A stretch of DNA of 64,000 bases from JBQTIY01 sp052387675 (lineage in GTDB: Bacteria > Planctomycetota > B15-G4): NCBI GenBank assembly GCA_052387675.1, contig JBQTIY010000009.1, forward strand, positions 248,001-312,000, in the 5' to 3' direction. Below are positions 1-9,298 of the stretch, piece after piece; position 1 is the first letter of the stretch; each line of letters starts with the position of its first letter. A program made the position numbers and the translations under genes. A model generated the notes under the pieces. It was not told the DNA's origin and did no database searches. It was given only the letters and a program-made list of their open reading frames with translations.

Positions 1-1120
<1,120 letters not shown>

Positions 1121-1198
1121 GGCTCTACCTCGCAAACGACAAGGGAAGGCGACCTGCACCCGATCCGTGAATTAGCGTCACACGACCCTTCGAAATGG

Positions 1199-3079
1199 TC
1201 AAGGCCGGAACTGCAGCACGAGGACTGAGTCGCCCGCATCGCCAAACCGGGCTTCTTCTCGAAAGTGCGGGTCTAGAAGCCAGTGCGGCGTGTCGCGCTG
1301 GACTTGCCGCTCATCGAGAATCAGCCAGCGCACGCCGTAGTGCCGCATAGCGTGGAGCGCGGCGGGCTCGTCGAGCGGATCTTCGAGCACGAGCACCGGG
1401 CGCTGCGCGTAGAAGCCGTCTTTGCGGCGGTAGACGGCGAGGCGTTCGTCGGCGGCTGTGTGTTGGCGCGCATATTCGAGCGCCAAGAGCCGCGGCGCGT
1501 GATCGCTGTGCCGCGCGCGTGCGCCCGTGCCGACCTGCACGAGCAGCGTGAAGACCACGAGGCTGCGCAAGAGCCAGCGCTGCAGCCCTCGCCGAAGTGA
1601 GCCCTGGCGGTTCGCGGCCGAGCCCCAAAGGAAGGCGAGGCCGGCGCCGCCAGCCGGCACGAGCAGCAGCGCCGGCGCGAGCATGTGCCGCGAACTCAGG
1701 TAGCCGCTGTGATGAAACTGCAGCGTGCCGATTGCCACCCACATCAAGATCAGCGCAGCAAGCGCCAGCAGCAGGCGCGGCCGCGCACGCCACAGCAGCC
1801 ACAAGCCGGGCACCACAAAGATCCACGTGTCGAGACGCACCGTGCGATGCAGGCGCCGCAAGCTCTGCTCCAGCGAGAACCACCAGCTATTGCCCTCCGC
1901 GACCGCGTCGCCGCTCGCTTCGACATCGCCCGCTTCGAGATCACTCGGTTCGACAACACTCGCTTCGACTCCGTTCGATGCGGCGCCACTCACTTCGGTG
2001 TCGGGCGATTCTTCGCTCGCTCCCGTGGCCAGCGACTCAGCCGTGCTGCCCTCAGTGCTCGCCCCCGACTCCTTAGCCGGCTCCGGCCCGAGGACCTCGC
2101 CAGCGACTTCGCCGACGGGCTTCGCCGGCGCGGCCAGATCACCGGTCGCGTCGGGCGGCTGCGTGACCGCCGTCAGCCCACTTGCGCTGTCGGCGCGGCG
2201 TCGCACGATCGGGCTAGCGATGGGCGCATCGGCCGGCGCGCCGAGGCGATGGGCCGCGCTGCCATCCATGGCTCCGACCGAGGGCTTCATCGAGAGCGCC
2301 CAGTTGCCAGTGAGCTCGTGGATCAGCAGCACGTACGGTGCAACGCAGAGCAGGAGCGCCGCGCCGAAGACCGCCGCGTGCAGGCCGCGCCGCAGCACTT
2401 CGAGCACTCGCTCGCGGCCGGCCCGCTCGCCGAGCAGACCGGCCGCCACCCACACCAGCGGCGCGGCGGCGGCCGAGAGGCCCTCCGGCCGCGCGAGATA
2501 GGCCAGCCCCGCGAGCAGGCCGCCGAGCAAGAGCCGGCGCCGGCAACCGCCGCGCTCTGCTGCGGCGAAAGTGCAGGCGATCGACGCGAGCCACAGGCCC
2601 AGGTAGGGACCATCGCTGGCGATGTCGGAGGTGGTCATGAGCGTGCGCCAATGCACGCCCGCGAGCAGCGCGGCGCCGGGCGCCGCCCAGGGCTGCTGCG
2701 GGAAGGCCCGGCGCGCGAGCGAGTGCGCGGCGAGCACCGCGAGCAGCGCCGCGCCGATCGAGACCGCCAAGCCCGACCACACCAGATCGCCGATCACCAG
2801 CGTGACGGCCGCGATCGCTGCGCCGGTCAGTGGGTGGTAAGGATGACGCAGCGCCGAGCGGGCATCGCCGTCGAGCCAGCGCTCCGCCTGCCACAAATAG
2901 TCCACGGCGTCGTTGCCGAACTGCGTGGCGTTGTGCCAGGCGAAGAGGCGCACGGCCACTGCCAAGACGAGCAGCGCCGGCAGCACCCACCTGGGGACAC
3001 TGCGCGGTGCGCGTGGCGAGGGGTTGGATGGTCCGCTCGCCTCGGAGCGCGGTGCCGCGTTGAATGCCTGCTTGGCCAT
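1199..3079 (-). CDS. Integral membrane GT-C type glycosyltransferase (ArnT/PMT-like)
   Basis: A 626-residue protein with about ten hydrophobic segments: one near residues 30-50, several between 90 and 270, and four or five after 410. The first outer loop carries FGNDAVDYLWQAERWLDG, resembling the Asp-containing first loop of GT-C enzymes that move sugars from polyprenyl-phosphate donors on the outer side of the membrane. Residues about 280-395 form a hydrophilic low-complexity insert rich in Glu, Ser, Ala and Val with degenerate short repeats (VEASVVEPSDLEAGDVEASG), unlike the rest. The acceptor is unknown. The fold class is fairly secure and the exact substrate is not. It is divergent from the gene at 3237. 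Confidence 0.7.
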   Translation of the reverse strand: MAKQAFNAAPRSEASGPSNPSPRAPRSVPRWVLPALLVLAVAVRLFAWHNATQFGNDAVDYLWQAERWLDGDARSALRHPYHPLTGAAIAAVTLVIGDLVWSGLAVSIGAALLAVLAAHSLARRAFPQQPWAAPGAALLAGVHWRTLMTTSDIASDGPYLGLWLASIACTFAAAERGGCRRRLLLGGLLAGLAYLARPEGLSAAAAPLVWVAAGLLGERAGRERVLEVLRRGLHAAVFGAALLLCVAPYVLLIHELTGNWALSMKPSVGAMDGSAAHRLGAPADAPIASPIVRRRADSASGLTAVTQPPDATGDLAAPAKPVGEVAGEVLGPEPAKESGASTEGSTAESLATGASEESPDTEVSGAASNGVEASVVEPSDLEAGDVEASGDAVAEGNSWWFSLEQSLRRLHRTVRLDTWIFVVPGLWLLWRARPRLLLALAALILMWVAIGTLQFHHSGYLSSRHMLAPALLLVPAGGAGLAFLWGSAANRQGSLRRGLQRWLLRSLVVFTLLVQVGTGARARHSDHAPRLLALEYARQHTAADERLAVYRRKDGFYAQRPVLVLEDPLDEPAALHAMRHYGVRWLILDERQVQRDTPHWLLDPHFREEARFGDAGDSVLVLQFRP

Positions 3080-3223
3080 GCGGCTGGCCAGTGTCAGCTC
3101 AGGGCCCCGCGCGAGACAAGCACAGAGAAAGAGTCAGCGCTGACAGGAGGGAGCTGCATCACTGGTCCGTGGCCTGCAGGGACGAGTCGGGAAGAAAGCT
3201 GGGGCCGCCGGCGAGCGCCCGGT

Positions 3224-3229
3224 TAGTTT
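3224..3229 (+). promoter_or_regulatory. TANNNT -10-like box close to start (TAGTTT)
   Basis: TAGTTT followed by G and a 7-nt spacer to ATG 3237. There is no Shine-Dalgarno sequence between them. The geometry suggests a leaderless transcript and supports ATG 3237 over the upstream in-frame TTG at 3228. Confidence 0.45.
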
Positions 3230-3236
3230 GGCCGGC

Positions 3237-5762
3237 ATGGCGTTACCGACACAGGGCCCGGCGACGGCGGGAACCGGCGTGCGGCGCGCCGCGCTCAGCG
3301 TCGCGCTGGCCATGGCCTGCGTCGTGGGTTTGCAGGTTGTGCTGCCGCGCCTCTTCTCGGTGCTGCTCTGGTACCACCTCGGCTTCTTCGCGGTGAGTCT
3401 GGCGCTCTTCGGGCTCGCGGCGGGCGGCGCGCTGGTGGCCTTTCGCCCGGCACGTGCCGGCTGGCCGGGCGGCGGCGCGGCGCTGGCTCTCGCGCTGGCG
3501 CTGATCTGCATCGCGCGTTTGCCCATTGATCCCACCGCATTGCTCGACAGCCCGCGCGCGCCGCTGCTGCTGACGCTCACCGGACTGCTGCTCGCCGTGC
3601 CGATGGCCTGGCTCGGCGCGCTCGTCTGCGCGCAGCTCGACCGGCACGCCGAGCGCGTCTCGGGCGTGTATGCCGCGAGTTTCATGGGCGGGGCGGCGGG
3701 CGCGCTCTTGGCTCTCGGCGCGATGGAGTGGTGGGGGCTGCCGCGCGCCGCGGGGCTGATGGTCCTGCTCGCGGCCGCCGCCGGCTTTCTGGCGCGCGGT
3801 GCGAGCAAGCCTCCGTCTCTCTTGATCGCGGCTCTCGCGCTGCTTCTGGGCCTCTCGTTCCTCATCGTGCCCGATTCGCTGCTGCCGCTGCGCAGTCGCA
3901 AACATTTTCCGCGCGTGCCGCCCGAGCGTGTGCTCGAGGAACGCTGGAACGCCTTCTCGCAGGTCACGATCTACGAGAACCCCGAGCGGCATGGCCTGTG
4001 GGAGGTGCCTGCCTCGTACAGCGGTCCCTTGCCGGAGATGATCGGCTTGGCGATCGATGCCTGGGCCATCACGAGCATCGTGCGGCGCGCGCCCGGCGAG
4101 GATCAGCACCCCGTGCTGCCGCACTATCCGCCGACGCTTTTCTACGAGGGTGCGGCGCCGGGCTTCACGGCGCTGGTCATCGGCGCGGGCGGCGGCATCG
4201 ATGTCCAAGCGGCGCTGGCCGCGGGGGCCGGGCACGTGACTGCGGTCGAGATCAATCCGCTCATCGTGGACGCGGTGCGCGGGCGCTTTGCGGAGTTCAG
4301 CGGCGGCCTCTACGACGACCCGCGCGTGACGGCAGTCGTAGCCGAAGGTCGCGCCTTTCTCGAAGAGGGCGCGCCGCGCGACGACGGTGCCGCTCCCGCT
4401 GACGGAGCCGCTCCCGCTGACGGTGCCGCTCCCGCACCTAGCACGCCGGTGCTCTACGACCGCATCATCCTCTCCGGCGTCGACACCTTCGCCGCCACGG
4501 AGGCCGGCGCCTTCGCGCTCTCGGAGAACTTTCTCTACACCAAGGAAGGCCTCGCGAGTTGCCTGGACCGGCTGAAGCCGGGCGGCGTGCTGGGGCTCAC
4601 GCGCTGGTGGTTCGAGCCGCCCTGGCAGGCGCTGCGCCTCGGCCTCACGGCGCGCGAAGTGCTGCGCGAGCGCGGCGTAGCCTGGCCGGAGGCGCAATTC
4701 TTCATGGCGCAGGCGGGCGTCAACCTGCTCTTTCTCCTGAAGAACGGCGAGTTCAGCGCAGGGGAGTTGGAGCAGCTTCGCGTGGGGTGCGAGCAGCGCG
4801 GGGCGCGGCCGGCCTTCGCGCAGCAAACGCTATCGCATCCGCTGCTCGTGCAGGCCTTCTCCGTGCCCGACCCGCGCGCCTTCATCGCGGACTTTCCCTA
4901 TCGCATCGAGCCCACCACCGACGACCGCCCCTTCTTCTTCGAAACCGCGCGGCTCGGTTCGCTCTTTCGCACGGAGGGCGACTGGATTCGCGGGCGCATC
5001 GGCGGCCAAGAGGCGCTGGTGGCCACGCTCGGCGCGCTGATCATTCTCGCGCTGCCGCTGGGCCTCATGCTCTGGTGGGGGGGGCGACGAGCGCGGCCCG
5101 TTGCCGGCCCCGCCAGTGCTCACTTCACCGGGGCGCCCGCCGGCCACTCCATCGGCTCGCTTGCTGTCCACTCCGCCGCCGGCCGGACAGTGCCGATCAG
5201 CCTGTTCTGGCTGCTGGGCGCGGGCTTCCTCTTCATCGAGTTGCCGCTCCTGCAGATGCTCTCGCTGCCGCTGGGTCATCCGGTGCTCGCCGTGGCGGTC
5301 GTGCTCGTGGCGCTGCTCGTGTGGTGTGGGCTGGGCTCGCTGCTCTCGGCGCGTCTGCCGACGCAGCGCCTGCCGCTCGTGCTCGGCTGTGCCGGCGCGG
5401 CCTCCTTGCTGTTGCCCGCGGCCAGCGGTCTGGACCTGCTGCCGCGCCTCTTTGCCTGGCCGGTGCCGGTGCGCGCCGCGCTGGTCGTGCTCTGTCTCGC
5501 GCCGGCGGGGCTGCTGCTCGGGATGCCCTTCCCGATGGCCTTGCGCGCCCTCCGTGGAGCCGGTGCCGGGGCGGCGGCACCGCGCTCCGCCGTGGCGCTC
5601 GCCTTCGCGGCCAACGGGCTGGCCTCCGTCCTCGCGGCACCCTGCGCCGTGCTCTTCGCTATGTCCCAAGGCTTCCGCGGCACCATGCTCCTCGGCGCGG
5701 CCTGCTACGTCGTGGCGGCGCTGCTCATGAAGCGCGCAGGAGCGGCGCCGCCGCGAGCCTAA
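3237..5762 (+). CDS. Membrane-embedded spermidine-synthase-like protein
   Basis: An 841-residue protein with an N-terminal block of membrane helices (about residues 15-215), a soluble spermidine-synthase/methyltransferase-like domain (about 230-590) and a C-terminal block of helices (about 595-840). The soluble part shows the SAM-binding glycine motif LVIGAGGGIDVQAAL followed by VTAVEINPLIVDAVR, where the acidic residue would contact the nucleoside. Proteins that sandwich a spermidine-synthase fold between transporter-like helices are common in environmental bacteria, and their substrate is generally unknown. A near-perfect tandem repeat encoding (APADGA) lies at about 4389-4434 in the middle of the domain. 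ATG 3237 is preferred because of the box at 3224-3229. An in-frame TTG lies at 3228. Confidence 0.75.
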   Translation: MALPTQGPATAGTGVRRAALSVALAMACVVGLQVVLPRLFSVLLWYHLGFFAVSLALFGLAAGGALVAFRPARAGWPGGGAALALALALICIARLPIDPTALLDSPRAPLLLTLTGLLLAVPMAWLGALVCAQLDRHAERVSGVYAASFMGGAAGALLALGAMEWWGLPRAAGLMVLLAAAAGFLARGASKPPSLLIAALALLLGLSFLIVPDSLLPLRSRKHFPRVPPERVLEERWNAFSQVTIYENPERHGLWEVPASYSGPLPEMIGLAIDAWAITSIVRRAPGEDQHPVLPHYPPTLFYEGAAPGFTALVIGAGGGIDVQAALAAGAGHVTAVEINPLIVDAVRGRFAEFSGGLYDDPRVTAVVAEGRAFLEEGAPRDDGAAPADGAAPADGAAPAPSTPVLYDRIILSGVDTFAATEAGAFALSENFLYTKEGLASCLDRLKPGGVLGLTRWWFEPPWQALRLGLTAREVLRERGVAWPEAQFFMAQAGVNLLFLLKNGEFSAGELEQLRVGCEQRGARPAFAQQTLSHPLLVQAFSVPDPRAFIADFPYRIEPTTDDRPFFFETARLGSLFRTEGDWIRGRIGGQEALVATLGALIILALPLGLMLWWGGRRARPVAGPASAHFTGAPAGHSIGSLAVHSAAGRTVPISLFWLLGAGFLFIELPLLQMLSLPLGHPVLAVAVVLVALLVWCGLGSLLSARLPTQRLPLVLGCAGAASLLLPAASGLDLLPRLFAWPVPVRAALVVLCLAPAGLLLGMPFPMALRALRGAGAGAAAPRSAVALAFAANGLASVLAAPCAVLFAMSQGFRGTMLLGAACYVVAALLMKRAGAAPPRA
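4389..4434 (+). repeat. Short in-gene tandem repeat encoding APADGA units
   Basis: Units of the type GCTCCCGCTGACGGAGCC occur about two and a half times in a row, giving DGAAPADGAAPADGAAPAP in the protein. It probably lies in a surface loop of the spermidine-synthase-like domain and could vary in copy number. Confidence 0.8.
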
Positions 5763-5785
5763 AGCGCGTTGGCGCAGCGCCCCGC

Positions 5786-5791
5786 TATGCT
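5786..5791 (+). promoter_or_regulatory. TANNNT -10-like box close to start (TATGCT)
   Basis: TATGCT with a 6-nt spacer (GGCGGC) to GTG 5798. It overlaps the short gap after the preceding stop and supports that GTG as the start. Confidence 0.4.
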
Positions 5792-5797
5792 GGCGGC

Positions 5798-6778
5798 GTG
5801 AGTGCAGCACGGGCAGAGGCACGGGAAGAGTTGCCGGCACTCAGCCTCGTCGTGCCGGTACACAACGAGGAGGCCAATCTCGCGGCGCTCCATGCACGGA
5901 TCGCGGAGAGCTTGCCTTCGAGCCTGCCCTGGGAGCTTCTGCTCGTCGACGACGCCAGCACCGACGGCTCCACTCAGCGGATCGCCGGCCTCGCCGCAAC
6001 CGACCACCGCGTGATCGGTGTCTTTCTCTCCCAACGCGGCGGACAGACAGCGGCGCTGGTGGCCGGGATCCAGCGCGCTCGGGCCAGACTCCTGGCCACG
6101 CTTGATGCCGATCTGCAGAACGACCCGGCCGACTTGCCGGGCATGCTCGCAGCGCTGCCGGGCCACGACGCGGTGGTCGGCTGGCGGCGACGCCGCCACG
6201 ACAACTTCCTGCGGCGCCTCTCCTCGCGCGTCGCGCAGCGCACGCACAACCTCGTGCTGGGAGAGTCGGTCCAAGACACCGGTTGCTCGCTCAAGCTCTT
6301 CCGGACAGAAGCCCTGCGCGCGCTCCCGCTCACCGCCGGCATGCACCGCTTCCTGCCCGCGCTGCTGCGACTGCACGGTTTCAAGGTGCTCGAGCATCCA
6401 GTCAGTCACCAACCGCGACGCGCTGGGCGCAGCAAGTACGGAGTGCTGAACCGGCTCGGCCCTGCCCTACGCGGACTCTGGACCGTGGCGCGCCTGCGCC
6501 GTCAACTCAAAGCGGCCCGTCCGGCAGGAAGCCCGGCGGCGGAAATGGCGGGTCGAGCGGCAGGGAATCCGAGGGCGGCGACTGCGACAGGAGCGGCCAA
6601 GCCGGTGCCAGTCGCCGCGGAGTCTTCCGAAGCCGCGGCCCTTGCGGATCTAGGCCGGGCAGTTCCGCTCGCATCCGATCGAGGACCGCGAGCCCCTCGC
6701 GCAGCGCCAGCCAACCGCGTTTCTGAAGCCGGTAGCGGCGAAGCAGCCGGCCGCGCGGAAGAGCCGTCGCGGGGCTGA
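5798..6778 (+). CDS. GT2 family glycosyltransferase (dolichyl-phosphate mannose synthase-like)
   Basis: The N-terminal 230 residues are a GT-A fold: LSLVVPVHNEEANL opens the nucleotide-binding region, LLVDDASTDGS and TLDADLQNDPADLP (DxD-type metal and nucleotide site) follow, and QPRRAGRSKYG is the conserved C-terminal segment of DPM1/GtrB-like enzymes. These transfer a sugar from a nucleotide donor to a polyprenyl phosphate, which could feed membrane glycosyltransferases such as the one at 1199-3079. There is no C-terminal pair of membrane helices. Instead the last 90 residues are Ala/Pro-rich low complexity and overlap the convergent regulator gene, so the real stop may reflect read-through in G+C-rich DNA. 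GTG 5798 was chosen because the ORF upstream only shadows the previous gene. Confidence 0.75.
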   Translation: MSAARAEAREELPALSLVVPVHNEEANLAALHARIAESLPSSLPWELLLVDDASTDGSTQRIAGLAATDHRVIGVFLSQRGGQTAALVAGIQRARARLLATLDADLQNDPADLPGMLAALPGHDAVVGWRRRRHDNFLRRLSSRVAQRTHNLVLGESVQDTGCSLKLFRTEALRALPLTAGMHRFLPALLRLHGFKVLEHPVSHQPRRAGRSKYGVLNRLGPALRGLWTVARLRRQLKAARPAGSPAAEMAGRAAGNPRAATATGAAKPVPVAAESSEAAALADLGRAVPLASDRGPRAPRAAPANRVSEAGSGEAAGRAEEPSRG

Positions 6779-7034
6779 GCTGAGACTTCAGCCAGCCCTT
6801 GCGTTCCATGCGCTCTAAGGCCACGGCAGCGGCGTTCTTGGAGATTTTGCGGCCGCCCCGAAACTCCACCGTACGTTGCACAAGACTTGAATAGGCGCGG
6901 TCGCCGAGCCGCGCGGCGGCCAGCAAGACAAGGATCTCCAGCGAGCCCGGCAGGGAAGGCAGCCGCTGGGCCAAGGCATCGGGGTCGATGGGATCGACCT
7001 CTCGCTCTGGATTGAGAACCTCGGTTGGGCGCAT
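6507..7034 (-). CDS. PadR-like winged-helix transcriptional regulator
   Basis: About 175 residues from ATG 7034 (TTG at 7115 is an in-frame alternative). The segment LEILVLLAAARLGDRAYSSLVQRTVEFRGGRKISKNAAAVALERMERKGWL matches in style the DNA-binding winged helix of PadR-like regulators, which respond to small effectors and often repress a neighbouring gene. After the domain comes a basic region and a Pro-rich tail (PPSDSLPLDPPFPPPGF) that lies antisense to the tail of the convergent glycosyltransferase. The 201-bp element with inverted ends sits 31 nt upstream and may carry or separate its promoter. Target unknown. Confidence 0.55.
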   Translation of the reverse strand: MRPTEVLNPEREVDPIDPDALAQRLPSLPGSLEILVLLAAARLGDRAYSSLVQRTVEFRGGRKISKNAAAVALERMERKGWLKSQLSPATALPRGRLLRRYRLQKRGWLALREGLAVLDRMRAELPGLDPQGPRLRKTPRRLAPAWPLLSQSPPSDSLPLDPPFPPPGFLPDGPL

Positions 7035-7064
7035 CTCCACGTCATGAAGCCAGTCGGCTCCACT

Positions 7065-7265
7065 CGTCCACTGTGACAGCGTTGTTGTCCAAGCTGCGGG
7101 CGATTCGGCGCGCAACTTCGGTTTGCCGCGGGCCCAGAGCCTTCGCGCGCGTTTTCCGGGGGATCGGCGCCACAGAGCGGCGCTGCAGTGAGGGGCGGAC
7201 CGGCAGAGGAAGCGGCGCTTCAGTAGCGAAAACGGGCTTCGACAACAACGCTGTCACAGTGGACG
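7065..7265. repeat. 201-bp element with 25-bp perfect inverted ends
   Basis: Bases 7065-7089 are the exact reverse complement of 7241-7265 (starts CGTCCACTGTGACAGC). After one mismatch the match continues 4 more bases inward, giving 30-nt arms around a 141-nt core. The core has no convincing gene and no obvious target-site duplication flanks the element. It lies directly upstream of the PadR-like gene. It could be an invertible promoter segment, a miniature transposable element or a large operator or RNA stem. Confidence 0.9.
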
Positions 7266-7312
7266 GGTTGCGAGATCAAAGAGCTAGTGACGGACCTGCG
7301 AGACCGAGCCGG

Positions 7313-7352
7313 CTCGATCACCTCGAGGCGACCTCGATCACCTCGCGGCGAC
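7313..7352. repeat. Two 20-bp tandem copies spanning the radical SAM stop codon
   Basis: CTCGATCACCTCGAGGCGAC at 7313-7332 is followed directly by the same sequence with one change at 7333-7352. The radical SAM stop codon (TGA, 7338-7340 on the minus strand) is in one copy and a second TGA in the same position of the other copy. Confidence 0.9.
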
Positions 7353-8873
7353 GTTGCCCCGAATGAAGCCGCTGCCGGAGCGGCGCTTGAGCAGCCGCTG
7401 CGCGGCGCCGCGGCCGTACTCACGCCCGAAGAGCCCGTAGACGCGCTTCTTCCAGCGCAGCACCCGGTTGAGGCGCTGCGCCTCGGCGCGCACCTTGTCG
7501 ATGGTGGCCTTGTCCATGTGCGTGCCGATGAGCCCGGCCGCCATGACGACTTCGTCCCAACTGTCACCCTTGAGTTCGCCACGCTCCACCGCTTCGGTGT
7601 GGTAGCGCGTCATGGGGTAAGTGATGTTCACATTGGGCGACATGGCGATGCCGAGCCGGTGGAAGAAGAGAATGCTCTCCATGGCCGTTTCGTAAGTCTC
7701 GCCCGGCAGTCCGAGGATCATGTTCGGTGAGATCTTGAGCCCGATGCTTTCGCCATAGTCGCGATAGCCGAGGAACTCTTTGAGCGTGAGCTTGCTGATC
7801 TCGCCCTGAATCGTGTCGCTGCCCGTTTCCAGTCCGGTGTAGAGCTCGACGCAGCCAGCGTCGTGCATGAGCTTGAGCAGCTCGTTCTTCATGCCGTTGA
7901 GGCGCGTCTGGCAACGCCACTCAATCTTGGCGGCGAGGCCGCGCTGGATGAGCCCCTCGCAGATGGCCGCGGTGTGCCGGCGGTCCAGCGTGAAGATCTG
8001 GTCCTGGAACATGATGCGCCGCACGCCGTACTTCTCGACGACCTCCTGGACTTCGTCGAGCACCTGCTCCGGTTTGCGCTTGCTCTGGCGGTCGCCGAAC
8101 ATTTGCTTGTAGCAGTAGCCGCAGGGCATCGGGCAGCCGCGGCTCGTCTCGAGCATGGCGAAGGGCACGCCCGGCGCGGCCGCGTCGCCGTAGCGCGACA
8201 TGTCGAGCAGGTGCCAGGCCGGCGAGGGGAAGTCGGCGTAGGTGACGGGGTTTTCTTCGTCGGGGTTGTGCACGAAGGAGCCGTCGGCGCGCCGCCAGCT
8301 CACCGACTTGACGGCCGACCAGTCGCCGCGAGGTGCGGTCGCGGCCGGCCGCACCCCGCCGCGCGCGATGGCGCCCAGCGCCGCAAAGGACACCGGCTCC
8401 GTTTCGCCGCGCAGCACGGCATCCACCTGCGGCACGCGCCGCAGAATGTCGGCCGGGTAGATCGAACCGTGTGGCCCCTCGAAGAGAACGTGCGCGGGGC
8501 GGAATTTGGCCGCGGCACTCGCCGGCGTGTTTCCGGCGGCCGTCGCGCGCGAGCCCGGGTCGGCGTTGCCGCCGAAGAGCGCGACGAAGAAATCATCGAC
8601 GTACTTCAGGTCGGGGATCGGGAGCTCCCAGGCATCGGTGCGCTCGGAGCTGTAGTAGAGGACGTCGGGAGCGAACTCGTGGATGCGCCGGACCGTCTCG
8701 GCATCGCTCCAGTCCATGACGTGGGCGTCGAGGAACTGAATCTCCCAGCCGCCCTGCTGCTCCAGCCACGCCGCCACGATGGCGGTGGAGAGCGGCTGCC
8801 AGCGGCGCGTCTTGCGGAAGGCGTAGTTGCGCTGGAAGACCGGGATGCGCGGGTTGACGATCGAGATCTTCAT
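7338..8873 (-). CDS. B12-binding domain / radical SAM protein
   Basis: A 511-residue protein. Residues 1-190 resemble the cobalamin-binding Rossmann domain of this superfamily (MKISIVNPRIPVFQRNYAFR, then FAPDVLYYSS). Residues about 240-460 are the radical SAM barrel, with the [4Fe-4S] ligands in SRGCPMPCGYCYKQMFG as Cys247, Cys251 and Cys254 (CX3CX2C), and later motifs NGMKNELLKLMHDAGC and GLPGETYETAMESI. Such enzymes often methylate or rearrange unreactive carbon centres in lipids or secondary metabolites. The substrate cannot be told from sequence. The DUF5989-like gene is 82 nt upstream on the same strand. ATG 8873 is preceded by a TATGCT box at 6 nt. Confidence 0.85.
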   Translation of the reverse strand: MKISIVNPRIPVFQRNYAFRKTRRWQPLSTAIVAAWLEQQGGWEIQFLDAHVMDWSDAETVRRIHEFAPDVLYYSSERTDAWELPIPDLKYVDDFFVALFGGNADPGSRATAAGNTPASAAAKFRPAHVLFEGPHGSIYPADILRRVPQVDAVLRGETEPVSFAALGAIARGGVRPAATAPRGDWSAVKSVSWRRADGSFVHNPDEENPVTYADFPSPAWHLLDMSRYGDAAAPGVPFAMLETSRGCPMPCGYCYKQMFGDRQSKRKPEQVLDEVQEVVEKYGVRRIMFQDQIFTLDRRHTAAICEGLIQRGLAAKIEWRCQTRLNGMKNELLKLMHDAGCVELYTGLETGSDTIQGEISKLTLKEFLGYRDYGESIGLKISPNMILGLPGETYETAMESILFFHRLGIAMSPNVNITYPMTRYHTEAVERGELKGDSWDEVVMAAGLIGTHMDKATIDKVRAEAQRLNRVLRWKKRVYGLFGREYGRGAAQRLLKRRSGSGFIRGNVAAR

Positions 8874-8879
8874 GGGCGC

Positions 8880-8885
8880 AGCATA
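8880..8885 (-). promoter_or_regulatory. TANNNT -10-like box close to start (TATGCT)
   Basis: On the minus strand TATGCT is followed by a 6-nt spacer (GCGCCC) and ATG 8873. It is the same hexamer and spacing as the box before the GT2 gene at 5798. Confidence 0.45.
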
Positions 8886-8955
8886 ACGCGGGGCGGTTTC
8901 GTCCGGGCCTGGCTCGTGGGACCAGACGCCTTCGGGCCGATCGCAAGCGCGCTGA

Positions 8956-9195
8956 TCACTGGTCCCCGTAGAAGAAAGGCGAGACTTCGTCGCTGCGCAG
9001 GAAGTAGGCCAGCGCAGCGAGCGCCAGGATCACCACGACTGTGGGGAGCAGCCACCACAGCGTGTTTCGCGCCGGGGGAAAGGAAGCCGGTGGGGGTGCG
9101 GCCGAGCTGGCCGGTGCGGGTGAGTGAGCCGGCGCGGCCGAGCGGGCCGGCGCGGGCGAGTGAGCCGGCGCGGGATTGTGGGACGGTGCGGCCAT
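8956..9195 (-). CDS. Small single-pass membrane protein, DUF5989-like
   Basis: A 79-residue protein. The first half is Pro/Ala/Ser-rich with an 11-residue repeat (PAHSPAPARSA / PAHSPAPASSA). The second half has one membrane helix in LWWLLPTVVVILALAALAYF and ends SDEVSPFFYGDQ. That layout (WWL.P, helix, short polar turn, PF.Y near the C-terminus) resembles DUF5989 proteins, which typically end in PFIYTLF and occur beside SGNH hydrolases and carbamoyltransferases. An SGNH hydrolase is divergently encoded 103 nt away, which supports the call. No carbamoyltransferase is in the window. ATG 9195 is preceded by TACAAT at 8 nt. Confidence 0.5.
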   Translation of the reverse strand: MAAPSHNPAPAHSPAPARSAAPAHSPAPASSAAPPPASFPPARNTLWWLLPTVVVILALAALAYFLRSDEVSPFFYGDQ

Positions 9196-9203
9196 GGTCG
9201 CGG

Positions 9204-9209
9204 ATTGTA
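9204..9209 (-). promoter_or_regulatory. TACAAT -10-like box close to start
   Basis: TACAATCCGCGACCATG on the minus strand: the box is 8 nt from ATG 9195. The same block recurs almost unchanged before bioB (50175 to 50160). Confidence 0.5.
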
Positions 9210-9283
9210 GCCCGCCGCCGCGCGCCGGATGCGCATCGTGCCGGATGCGGGGCGCCCGCCGCCGCGCGGCGGAGGCCGTGTGC

Positions 9284-9289
9284 CAGAAT
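9284..9289 (+). promoter_or_regulatory. CAGAAT -10-like box close to start
   Basis: CAGAATGCGCC lies 9 nt before GTG 9299. It shares AGAATGCGCC with the box before rmuC. Confidence 0.35.
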
Positions 9290-9298
9290 GCGCCACGC

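Noticed and set aside
3243..4826. 527-codon minus-strand frame opposite the spermidine-synthase-like gene
   Set aside because: No motif, extreme Arg/Gln/Ala content, and the plus strand has a clear SAM-binding domain and membrane helices.
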